Below the pieces are notes generated by a model, which did no database searches, was not told where the DNA came from, and saw only the letters and a list, made by a program, of their open reading frames with translations. Positions 1 to 5,850 of a DNA stretch of 11,662 nt are shown here, in pieces (the first letter of the stretch is position 1; every line of letters starts with the position of its first letter). The stretch covers positions 1-11,662 of the forward strand of contig CAMMNR010000045.1 of assembly GCA_946498265.1 (NCBI GenBank), in the 5' to 3' direction. The stretch comes from an uncultured Clostridium sp. (lineage in GTDB: Bacteria > Bacillota > Clostridia > TANB77 > CAG-508). The translations under genes were made by a program, and so were the position numbers.

Positions 1-288
1 ATGGATCCACCATCATATGGAAGAGGAGCAAAAGGAGAAGTTTGGCAATTTGAAAATAACATATTTGATTTAGTAGAACTATGTGTAAAAGTATTATCAG
101 ACAAACCATTATTTTTCTTAATAAACTCATACACAACAGGAATTTCAAGTAAAGTACTAGAAAATATATTAAATTTAACAGTAGCGAGGAAATACAAAGG
201 AAAAATAGAATCAGGAGAAATTGGATTACCAATGGAAAACTCAAAATTAGTATTACCATGTGGAATTTATGGAAGATGGGAAAGTTAA
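1..288 (+). CDS. RlmI/RlmK-like class I SAM methyltransferase, C-terminal fragment
   Basis: Only the last 95 codons are present; the window cuts the gene on its 5' side. The fragment opens with DPPSYGRG followed by GEVW (residues 2-15). This is the motif IV loop (DPP plus an aromatic residue) of the SAM-dependent methyltransferase family that includes RlmI/YccW, the 23S rRNA m5C methyltransferase. The later run LFFLINSYTTG fits the following core beta strand. Family members have some 280-400 residues, so about two thirds is missing, including the SAM-binding glycine loop. The ATG at position 1 is a methionine just before the DPP motif, not a true start. The gene ends with TAA at 286-288, and a large palindrome begins 7 nt later. 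The methyltransferase fold is fairly certain; the substrate is not. Confidence 0.75.
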   Translation: MDPPSYGRGAKGEVWQFENNIFDLVELCVKVLSDKPLFFLINSYTTGISSKVLENILNLTVARKYKGKIESGEIGLPMENSKLVLPCGIYGRWES

Positions 289-294
289 GATTTG

Positions 295-394
295 TAGGGA
301 AATAGGGGACGCCCTTTTTTTTCCCTATAATTAAGAAATATAATTATATATAAATAAAAAATAGGGAAAGAAAAGGGCGTCCCCTATTTCCCTA
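295..394. repeat. GGGGACG-type palindromic element, copy A
   Basis: The left arm (295-328) and right arm (361-394) are 34 nt each and complementary at 33 of 34 positions; the single mismatch lies in the T-rich stretch. They enclose a 32-nt AT-only loop (329-360). The arm order is TAGGGAAATA, GGGGACG, CCC, T8, CCCTAT. It fills nearly the whole gap between the methyltransferase stop and the pseudouridine synthase gene, whose ribosome binding site (AGAGG, 397-401) follows the right arm directly. The layout matches copy B at 1073-1189, but the bases differ. It could act as a 3'-end hairpin for the upstream gene or be a small mobile palindrome. Confidence 0.9.
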
Positions 395-406
395 TAAGAG
401 GTAAAC

Positions 407-1081
407 ATGAAAGATTTAAAAGTAATATTTGAAGATAATCATATAATAGTAGTAGAAAAAATACCAAATGTACCTTCACAGTCAGATAAAACTGGAGATA
501 TAGATATGCTTACAATTGTAAAACAATATATAAAAGAAAAATACAATAAACCAGGAAATGTCTATGTAGGGTTAGTACATAGGCTAGACAGACCAGTAGG
601 AGGAATAATGGTATTTGCTAAAACATCTAAAGCAGCATCAAGACTTAGTAATCAAGTAAGAGAAAAGATTATCAAGAAAAAATATTTAGCTGTAGTAGAT
701 GGAAAATTTGAAAAAGTAAAAGGAATTTTAGAAGATTATTTATATAAAGATGAAAGAAATAATATTAGCAAAGTAGTAAAGCCAACTAAGAAAAATGCAA
801 AACTTGCTAAGCTAGATTATGAAGTTTTAAAATATGATGGAGCAAAAGATTTGAGCTTAGTAAAAATAAATTTACATACTGGGAGACATCATCAAATAAG
901 AGTACAGCTAGCAAATTTTGGGCATAGTATATTTGGAGATCAAAAATATGGTAAAAGAGGAAGAGGAAAACAAATAAGATTATGGGCGTATGAGCTGACA
1001 ATACAACATCCTATTACAAAGGAACAAATGACATTCCATGATTTGCCAGACTGGTGTCGCATTGAGGACATGGCTAGATAG
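407..1081 (+). CDS. RluA-family pseudouridine synthase (short form, no S4 domain)
   Basis: Predicted to convert uridine to pseudouridine in rRNA or tRNA in the cytoplasm. The protein has 224 residues. The family's catalytic motif appears as GLVHRLDRPVGG (55-66), with D61 as the predicted catalytic aspartate. The second hallmark is TGRHHQIRVQLA (158-169) followed by GDQKYG (177-182). The N-terminus (KVIFEDNHIIVVEKIPNVPSQ) starts directly in the catalytic fold, so there is no S4 RNA-binding domain; this is typical of the 220-240 residue members, whose targets cannot be told from sequence. The start is supported by AGAGG at 397-401. The gene sits between two palindromic elements. Its last three codons, including the TAG stop, lie inside the left arm of copy B, so the C-terminus may have been set by that insertion. 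The family call is firm; the modified site is unknown. Confidence 0.93.
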   Translation: MKDLKVIFEDNHIIVVEKIPNVPSQSDKTGDIDMLTIVKQYIKEKYNKPGNVYVGLVHRLDRPVGGIMVFAKTSKAASRLSNQVREKIIKKKYLAVVDGKFEKVKGILEDYLYKDERNNISKVVKPTKKNAKLAKLDYEVLKYDGAKDLSLVKINLHTGRHHQIRVQLANFGHSIFGDQKYGKRGRGKQIRLWAYELTIQHPITKEQMTFHDLPDWCRIEDMAR

Positions 1082-1189
1082 GGAATTTGGGGACGGGGCT
1101 TTTTTCCCTATTTTTAATTAATATACTAATTATGGAATGCTATATAAAAAATAGGGAAAAAAGCCCCGTCCCCAAATTCCCTATCTAGC
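1073..1189. repeat. GGGGACG-type palindromic element, copy B
   Basis: A perfect 43-bp inverted repeat: left arm 1073-1115, right arm 1147-1189, 31-nt AT-rich loop (1116-1146). The arm order is GCTAGATAGGG, AATTT, GGGGACG, GGGC, T6, CCCTAT, T5. It has the same plan as copy A (TAGGGA, GGGGACG, short G/C block, T-run, CCCTAT), but the blocks next to GGGGACG differ, and both arms differ together. The left arm contains the last two sense codons and the stop of the pseudouridine synthase gene, and the right arm mirrors them. An RNA copy would form a very stable 43-bp stem. It may serve as a 3'-end structure, but no T-run follows the right arm as in a simple intrinsic terminator. Confidence 0.92.
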
Positions 1190-1225
1190 TCGTCCCATTT
1201 TACAAAAAAATATTTCCTAAAATAT

Positions 1226-1254
1226 TTGCATTTTATAAAAATATATGTTACAAT
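1226..1254 (+). promoter_or_regulatory. Housekeeping (sigma-A type) promoter of secG
   Basis: A -35 box TTGCAT (1226-1231) is followed by a 17-nt spacer and a -10 box TACAAT (1249-1254). The TG at 1246-1247 gives an extended -10 (TGTTACAAT). Transcription should start near 1261, leaving about 40 nt of leader before secG with the ribosome binding site TAGGAGG at 1284-1290. The -35 lies some 36 nt after palindrome copy B. Confidence 0.7.
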
Positions 1255-1299
1255 ACATAAGTATAAAAAAGAGAAAAGACCGTTAGGAGGAATAAATAA

Positions 1300-1548
1300 A
1301 TGGAAATAGCAAAAGGAATATTGATTGTAATATACTTTATAGTCGCATTAGCACTAATCATTTTAACATTAATACAATCAAAAGAAGACGCAGGTTTATC
1401 TTCGACAATAACAGGATCTTCAACAAATAATTTTTTTGAAAAAAATAAAGGAAGAACTAAAGAAGGAAAACAAAAAAGATGGACAGTCATATTATCAATT
1501 GTATTTGCTATATTAACAATAGCATTAGGAATAATATATATGGCTTAG
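1300..1548 (+). CDS. secG: Protein translocase subunit SecG
   Basis: A small subunit of the SecYEG channel in the cytoplasmic membrane, which assists SecA-driven protein export. The 82-residue product has the expected form: a first membrane helix (about residues 4-24), a polar loop with the SecG-like stretch LIQSKEDAGLSSTITGSS (23-40) and a charged segment, then a second helix (about 62-81). Length and the two-helix layout are normal for the family. TAGGAGG at 1284-1290, 9 nt upstream, fixes the start. It has its own extended -10 promoter and is followed by an intrinsic terminator, so it is probably transcribed largely alone. The next gene is rnr, the usual Firmicutes order. Confidence 0.92.
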   Translation: MEIAKGILIVIYFIVALALIILTLIQSKEDAGLSSTITGSSTNNFFEKNKGRTKEGKQKRWTVILSIVFAILTIALGIIYMA

Positions 1549-1551
1549 TAT

Positions 1552-1591
1552 AAAAAGGGACGGTTTTTTATTAAAATTGACTGTCCTTTTT
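1552..1591 (+). terminator. Rho-independent terminator after secG
   Basis: AAAAAGGGACGGT (1552-1564) can pair with ACTGTCCTTTTT (1580-1591), with one bulged G and one G-T wobble pair, around an A/T loop. The 3' arm ends in a T5 run. It lies 4 nt after the secG stop. It is a short, ordinary hairpin; its GGGACGG string recalls the large palindromes, but the two arms do not share their plan. Confidence 0.7.
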
Positions 1592-1649
1592 GGTGTTTTA
1601 CGAAGAAGGATTTAAATAAATAACTATATAATAAAAATCGAAAGGAAAG

Positions 1650-2984
1650 ATGAATTTGGAAGAGCGAAAACAAAAAATTCTAGATTTAATGAAAGATGAG
1701 GACTATGTGCCGCTCAAGGCTAAAGAAATAGCCATGATTATGAGAGTACCAAAGAAAGAATATAATGAGTTTCTAGAAGTTTTAGGAGAACTAGAACTTG
1801 AATTAAAAATACAAAAAAATAGAAAAAATCGTTATAAATTAGTTGATAAAGTATATTATGACGGAATATATAGAAAAAATCAAAAAGGATTTGGGTTTGT
1901 AAGACTTGAAGGAGAAGATGACGAAATATATATTTCTAAAGAAAATTCACTAGATGCATTAAATGGAGATAGAGTTTTAATAGAAATTATTGAAGAAAAA
2001 AATAAAGTAAAAAATGCAGAAGCCAAAGTAGTAAGGATATTAAAACACGAGAAAGATACAGTGGTTGGAATATTCCAAAATAACAAAACTTTTGGATTTG
2101 TAGTTCCAGATGATAAAAATTTCGGAACAGATATTTTTATAGCTAAAAAAGATTTTGGAAAAGCAAGAAATAATCATAAAGTATTAGTAAAAATAACTAA
2201 ATATCCTCAAAATGGTAAAAATGCAGAAGGAAAGATTATAGAAGTATTAGGAAATGTAAATGAAGCGGGAGTTGACATGCTTTCACTTATAAAAGAATAT
2301 AATCTGCCATCAGTATTCCCAGAACCAGTAGTGGAAGAAGCAAAAAAATGTGGAACTGAAATAGATAAAAATGATATTCCTAATAGGGTAGATTTTAGAG
2401 ATAGAAATATTTTTACAATTGATGGAGAAGATGCAAAAGATTTAGATGATGCGGTAAGAGTTGAGAAATTAGAAAATGGAAATTATAAATTAGAAGTTCA
2501 TATAGCAGATGTTAGTTACTATGTAAAAGAAGGAAGCTTATTAGATCAAGAAGCTTTGTTAAGAGGAACAAGTATATACATGTTAGGTAGAGTAATACCA
2601 ATGCTTCCAAGAGAATTGTCTAATGGTATCTGCAGTTTAAATGCTGGAGAAGACAGATTTACACTATCTTGTATAATGGAAATAGACCAAAAAGGAAATA
2701 TAATCACATCAGAAATATTAAAAGGCATAATAAATGTAACAGAAAGAATGTCATATAATGATGTTCAGGCTATACTAGATAATTCAGACGAAAAAGTAAC
2801 TAAAAGATATTCAAAATATATAAAAGAATTCAAATTGATGGAAGAATTAGCACAAATATTGAAAAATAAAAGACTAGAAAAAGGATATTTGAATTTAGAC
2901 ATACCAGAAAGCAAGATAGAATTAGACATAGATGGAAAAGTAAAAATATATCAAAATATGAAACAAGCTTTGCAAATGAAATAA
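1650..2984 (+). CDS. rnr: Ribonuclease R, N-terminal part (frame broken by a one-base shift)
   Basis: RNase R degrades structured RNA from the 3' end in the cytoplasm and works with SmpB/tmRNA in quality control. Domains in order: a winged-helix region (about 1-65); a first cold-shock OB domain (about 70-130, with KGFGFV at 79-84); a second (about 135-200, with KTFGFVV at 146-152); then the start of the RNB catalytic domain with NRVDFRDRNIFTIDG and the metal-binding cluster DGEDAKDLDDA (258-268). The reading frame leaves the family sequence at about residue 435 and ends at 2984 after ten unrelated codons. The rest continues in another frame to 3793. The start follows AAAGGA (1641-1646), with short spacing. 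If the frameshift is real, this product keeps the acidic cluster but lacks the rest of the RNB domain and S1, so it should be inactive. Identification is firm; integrity is doubtful. Confidence 0.9.
   Translation: MNLEERKQKILDLMKDEDYVPLKAKEIAMIMRVPKKEYNEFLEVLGELELELKIQKNRKNRYKLVDKVYYDGIYRKNQKGFGFVRLEGEDDEIYISKENSLDALNGDRVLIEIIEEKNKVKNAEAKVVRILKHEKDTVVGIFQNNKTFGFVVPDDKNFGTDIFIAKKDFGKARNNHKVLVKITKYPQNGKNAEGKIIEVLGNVNEAGVDMLSLIKEYNLPSVFPEPVVEEAKKCGTEIDKNDIPNRVDFRDRNIFTIDGEDAKDLDDAVRVEKLENGNYKLEVHIADVSYYVKEGSLLDQEALLRGTSIYMLGRVIPMLPRELSNGICSLNAGEDRFTLSCIMEIDQKGNIITSEILKGIINVTERMSYNDVQAILDNSDEKVTKRYSKYIKEFKLMEELAQILKNKRLEKGYLNLDIPESKIELDIDGKVKIYQNMKQALQMK
2943..2957 (+). other. rnr: Frameshift site within rnr
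   Basis: Up to about 2951 the first frame encodes RNase R sequence (GKVKIYQ). From 2957 the family sequence continues in another frame (YETSFANEIIEQFMLSANE). Between them one base is missing: CAAAA at 2952-2956 would need one more A to give Gln-Lys-Tyr, or the loss lies in the A5 run at 2942-2946. No canonical X XXY YYZ slippery heptamer is present in the original frame, so a deletion or a read error in an A-run is the simplest explanation. Confidence 0.8.
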
Positions 2985-2995
2985 TAGAACAATTT

Positions 2996-3793
2996 ATGTT
3001 ATCAGCAAATGAAGCAGTGGCCGAAAAATTTTATTGGTTAGAAGCACCATTTATATACAGAGTGCATGAAAAGCCAGACTTAGAAAAAATTCAAGAATTA
3101 AATAAATTTTTATTTAATTTTGGATTAAAAATAAAAGCAAACAAAGACAATATACACTCAAAAGAATTTTCAAAGATCTTAGAAGAAGTAAAAGGAAAAG
3201 AAGAAGAAAAAGTAGTTTCTAATTTAATATTAAGAACATTAAAATTAGCTAGATACGAAGCGGAAAACAAAGGACACTTTGGAATAGCAAGCAAGTACTA
3301 TTGCCATTTTACATCACCAATTAGAAGATATCCAGATCTTTTCATACACAGAGTAATATCAGAATATATAGAAAATAATTATGACATACCAAAAAAATGG
3401 ATTGAAACATATGAAGAATACGCAAAAGATAGAGCAAACCAATCATCAGAAAGAGAAAAAGTGGCAACAAAGGTAGAAAGAGAAGCAGAAGACATCAAAA
3501 AAGCTGAATATATGGAAAGTAGAATTGGTGAAGAATATGAAGGAATAGTATCATCTATAACATCATTTGGAATGTTTGTACAATTAGAAAATACTGTTGA
3601 AGGTCTAATTAGATTTGAAGACTTAGGGGATGAATATTTTATTTATGATGAAGATAGAAAAAGGTTGATTGGTGAAAAAACAAATAAGGTTTATAAAATA
3701 GGTGATAGAGTAGAAATAAGAGTTAAAAAAGCAAGTAAATTGTTGAGACAAGTAGATTTTGAAACAATTGAAAATGTAGGAGGAAGACTATAA
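2996..3793 (+). CDS. rnr: Ribonuclease R, C-terminal part (RNB end plus S1 domain)
   Basis: This is the continuation of rnr after the frameshift. Homology begins upstream at 2957 (YETSFANEIIEQF), and the ATG at 2996 is an internal methionine of FMLSANE, so it is not a natural start. Visible signatures are the RNB motif IYRVHEKP (20-27), HFGIASKYYCHFTSPIRRYPDL (94-115), which is the highly conserved RNase II/R active-site region with its arginines, and a C-terminal S1 RNA-binding domain (about 178-258, GEEYEGIVSSITSFGMFVQL). The lysine-rich tail of some RNase R proteins is absent. Everything after the shift is intact, which argues for a very recent lesion or a sequence error. Joined, the two parts give about 714 residues, normal for RNase R. 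The stop overlaps the next start (TAATG). Confidence 0.88.
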   Translation: MLSANEAVAEKFYWLEAPFIYRVHEKPDLEKIQELNKFLFNFGLKIKANKDNIHSKEFSKILEEVKGKEEEKVVSNLILRTLKLARYEAENKGHFGIASKYYCHFTSPIRRYPDLFIHRVISEYIENNYDIPKKWIETYEEYAKDRANQSSEREKVATKVEREAEDIKKAEYMESRIGEEYEGIVSSITSFGMFVQLENTVEGLIRFEDLGDEYFIYDEDRKRLIGEKTNKVYKIGDRVEIRVKKASKLLRQVDFETIENVGGRL

Positions 3794-4563
3794 TGATTGA
3801 TATAGAAAAAGCTTATAATGAATTTGATAAATATGTATTACAATTTAATCCAAATAACAAGAAGATAAAACTAAAAATAGACCATATAAAAAGAGTTGCT
3901 AAAATGAGTAAAAAAATTGCACAAGAACTAAATCTTAATGATGAACAAATCAAGTTATCTGAAATAATAGGTTTGTTTCACGATATAGGAAGATTTAGAC
4001 AGGCACAGTTATATGATACATTTAATGATAGAATGTCTGTGAATCATGCTGAACTAAGTGTTGAAGTTTTATTTGATGAAAATGTAATAAATAATTTCAA
4101 CATAGAAAAGAAATATGAGAATATTATTAGATTAGCTGTTCTTAATCATAATAAAAATAAGATAGATGATAATTTAAATAATGAGGAATTATTATTTGCA
4201 AAAATAATAAGAGATGCTGATAAACTAGACATATATTATACTATATGTGAATACGATTTTTCATCTATATTTTGGTATAAAAATTTTGATAGTAAAGAAA
4301 TCAATTCTTTAATTATGGATGATTTTATAAATCGTCATTTTGTTAATTATAGTAATATAAAAACTAATTCAGATCAAATTCCTATTTTTTATGCTTATAT
4401 TTTTGATTTTAATTTTGATTTTTCATTAAAATTGTTAAAAGAGCAAAAATATTTGGAAAAATTTACATGTAGAGTTCTATCTACTTTTTCAGATTTGACT
4501 GTAAAAAAACAAGTTGAAGAATTATTAAGCGTTTGTAATATATACATTTCAAATAATACATAG
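3793..4563 (+). CDS. HD-domain phosphohydrolase
   Basis: A 256-residue cytoplasmic protein of the HD superfamily, whose members are metal-dependent phosphohydrolases acting on nucleotides or related phosphates. The metal-binding pattern is complete: H31 in KIDHIKRV, H63-D64 in GLFHDIGRF, H85 in VNHAELS, H119 in VLNHNK and D141/D143 in RDADKLD. The C-terminal ~100 residues are rich in F, Y, N and D, with no motif I recognise. The start overlaps the rnr stop by one base (TAATG), with AGGAGG at 3778-3783, 9 nt upstream, so translation is probably coupled to rnr. In many Firmicutes smpB follows rnr, and it is missing here. A substrate cannot be assigned; the single HD domain without RelA/SpoT synthetase or GAF/response-regulator parts gives no further hint. 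Confidence 0.82.
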   Translation: MIDIEKAYNEFDKYVLQFNPNNKKIKLKIDHIKRVAKMSKKIAQELNLNDEQIKLSEIIGLFHDIGRFRQAQLYDTFNDRMSVNHAELSVEVLFDENVINNFNIEKKYENIIRLAVLNHNKNKIDDNLNNEELLFAKIIRDADKLDIYYTICEYDFSSIFWYKNFDSKEINSLIMDDFINRHFVNYSNIKTNSDQIPIFYAYIFDFNFDFSLKLLKEQKYLEKFTCRVLSTFSDLTVKKQVEELLSVCNIYISNNT

Positions 4564-4594
4564 ATTTTATATTTTATTTAGCTATATTAAGAAT

Positions 4595-4637
4595 AGAAGA
4601 GGAATTTTCAATTTAACTTATTGTAAAATCCTCTTCT
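4595..4637. terminator. Bidirectional terminator between convergent genes
   Basis: AGAAGAGGAATTTT (4595-4608) pairs with AAAATCCTCTTCT (4625-4637), with one bulged A, around a 16-nt loop. It lies between the HD gene (plus strand, stop 4563) and the cupin-like gene (minus strand, stop 4674). On either strand the 3' arm ends in a pyrimidine/T-rich stretch. A second, weaker inverted repeat, ATGCAA/TTGCAT, lies at 4647-4667 and may help on the minus strand. Confidence 0.65.
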
Positions 4638-4673
4638 TTAATCTGTATGCAATTTTATTTATTGCATTTTCTC

Positions 4674-5537
4674 CTATATTTTTAATATATTGGCTTGCCT
4701 TAGTTTTTTTATTTGTTCAGATGTTGGATTTACACCGTCTCGCTCACTACAAATTAGATCTTTTTCTGTGAATAATGCCTTTAGCGGATATACTTCCATA
4801 GGGATTCCATAATTCCTTTCTACTATAATAGTATCAATACTATTTTCAAGAGCTTTAAATGAATGGTAACAATAACCAGATATATAATACCCCTCATAAT
4901 AGTCTTTAGTTTTATTGATTTTTGCATCAATTATTATAGAATCCTTTGGATAGTATGTTTTCATGTGTATTTTCCCTTTATGCAATATCAATGTTTTTTG
5001 ATAAAAACATGCGGCATGTGCCCCTCTTGCTACATTTTTTTTAGATTCTTGCGTAAAAGCATGAAAAGTATAGTTTAATCCGCTCCATGTTTCAAAGAAC
5101 ATGTTTCCGCCTAATGGATTACCATAGACTCTGTATTTTGTTATATATTCATTAGAAGTTATCATTTCTGTGTTTTTTACGAGAGTTATTTTTTCATCTA
5201 TATTACATGGTTTAAATACTAAAACAACACTTCCCTTATGACAAAAAATTTCATCTGCAAATATTGCGTTTCTTGTAACAAGTTCCATATTTTTATTAAC
5301 TATAGCAGTACCATGTATTATTACAAATAAAACCTCTGATTCAAACTTCGTTTTTTCTGAATATCCTTCTATAAATCCCCAATATTTTAATTTTTTTCCA
5401 TTTGTCAAATATGGGGAATTAGGTAGAGAATTAAATAATGGATTTGGTGTACCTTCTATAAATATAGGAGTTGTATACACTCCATTTTCAAGCCGTACCC
5501 ATAAGTTGTCGGGATTTTCCATACATAATTTTGTCAT
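4674..5537 (-). CDS. Cupin-like protein, possibly FdtA/WxcM-like
   Basis: A 287-residue soluble protein without signal peptide or membrane helix. The C-terminal half holds RGAHAACFYQKTLILHKGKI (171-190) and, 34 residues later, YHSFKALENS (224-233). This resembles the FdtA/QdtA/WxcM-like sugar ketoisomerase cupins, whose signature is RGxHAHK, then a QxLI-type strand and glycine turn, then a later aromatic-rich strand. The second histidine of HAHK is replaced here (HAAC), so catalysis is uncertain. Residues about 65-115 (LFVIIHGTAIV, then DEIFCHKGSVVLVF) also look like beta strands, so a two-barrel protein is possible. The start is fixed by AAAGGAG 7 nt upstream. It has a perfect consensus promoter and stands as a single gene. 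It uses CGG, CGA, CCC and CTT codons rarer in neighbouring genes, a weak sign of acquisition. No sugar-biosynthesis genes are nearby, so the function is open. Confidence 0.5.
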   Translation of the reverse strand: MTKLCMENPDNLWVRLENGVYTTPIFIEGTPNPLFNSLPNSPYLTNGKKLKYWGFIEGYSEKTKFESEVLFVIIHGTAIVNKNMELVTRNAIFADEIFCHKGSVVLVFKPCNIDEKITLVKNTEMITSNEYITKYRVYGNPLGGNMFFETWSGLNYTFHAFTQESKKNVARGAHAACFYQKTLILHKGKIHMKTYYPKDSIIIDAKINKTKDYYEGYYISGYCYHSFKALENSIDTIIVERNYGIPMEVYPLKALFTEKDLICSERDGVNPTSEQIKKLRQANILKI

Positions 5538-5601
5538 ATTTTTCTCCTTTCATTAATGTGTATACATGTTTTATAAAAAAGCTTTTGCTTTGATATATCT
5601 A

Positions 5602-5630
5602 ATTATACTATCTTACAATATTTATGTCAA
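5602..5630 (-). promoter_or_regulatory. Perfect consensus sigma-A promoter of the cupin-like gene
   Basis: On the minus strand TTGACA (5630-5625) is followed by exactly 17 nt and TATAAT (5607-5602). Transcription should start near 5595, giving a leader of about 58 nt. Just downstream, at 5591-5578, AAAGC-AAAA-GCTTT followed by more T could form a weak hairpin at the very 5' end. Just upstream of the -35 lies a 14-bp A/T palindrome (5633-5646), a possible binding site or merely A/T bias. No terminator is seen between the ger operon stop (5648) and this promoter, so ger read-through is possible. Confidence 0.82.
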
Positions 5631-5647
5631 TTTTTATAATTATAAAC

Positions 5648-5830
5648 CTATTTACTACAAATCAAAGCAACATTACTAATAATACTAGCAAAAAGCCCAA
5701 AAAGAATAATAAAAATTCCACCAACCTTATTATTTTCCTGTTTTATTTCATAAATACCATAAGACAAAACTTTAATAAAAGCAAAAATAGTAAATAAGAC
5801 AAAAAACACATATTCAAATGCAGTCAACAT
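5648..5830 (-). CDS. Small two-helix membrane protein of the ger operon (candidate D subunit)
   Basis: A 60-residue protein with two predicted membrane helices (about 4-24 and 37-56) joined by a short polar loop (YEIKQENNKVG). It begins 20 nt after the gerAC stop, so it belongs to the gerA operon. GerA-type operons in some bacilli carry a small two-helix D protein that tunes germination, and this gene has the same size, topology and position; the link rests on context, not sequence identity. The start chosen is ATG 5830 (MLTAFEYV), because GGAGG at 5843-5839 lies 8 nt before it. An ATG at 5845 would use those very Shine-Dalgarno bases as codons and has no site of its own. It could also be an unrelated small membrane protein. 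Confidence 0.72.
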   Translation of the reverse strand: MLTAFEYVFFVLFTIFAFIKVLSYGIYEIKQENNKVGGIFIILFGLFASIISNVALICSK

Positions 5831-5838
5831 ATAAAAAA

Positions 5839-5843
5839 CCTCC
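5839..5843 (-). promoter_or_regulatory. Ribosome binding site deciding the start of the small ger-operon gene
   Basis: GGAGG on the minus strand (CCTCC on the plus strand), 8 nt before the ATG at 5830. It lies inside the ATGGAGG that would otherwise be read as the first codons of a 65-residue version, so the 60-residue form is preferred. Confidence 0.7.
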
Positions 5844-5850
5844 ATAATTT

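Noticed and set aside
1..3. ATG at position 1 as a true gene start
   Set aside because: The methionine immediately precedes the internal DPP motif IV of the methyltransferase; the SAM-binding half must lie upstream of the window.
286..1200. CRISPR array or phage attachment sites from the repeated GGGGACG strings
   Set aside because: The repeats are inverted pairs with unequal spacing, not direct repeats with regular spacers, and no cas or integrase gene is present.
1627..1632. TATAAT before rnr as its promoter
   Set aside because: No -35 lies at a suitable distance and the transcript would start only about 10 nt before the gene; probably A/T chance.
2940..2960. Programmed -1 ribosomal frameshifting in rnr
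   Set aside because: A -1 slip would restore the frame, but no X XXY YYZ heptamer or clear downstream pseudoknot is visible, and RNase R is not known to need one. A deletion or read error is simpler.
5578..5591. Hairpin AAAGC-AAAA-GCTTT plus T-run at the start of the cupin-gene transcript as an attenuator
   Set aside because: The stem has only five pairs, three of them A-T, and it lies almost at the transcription start; too weak to call.
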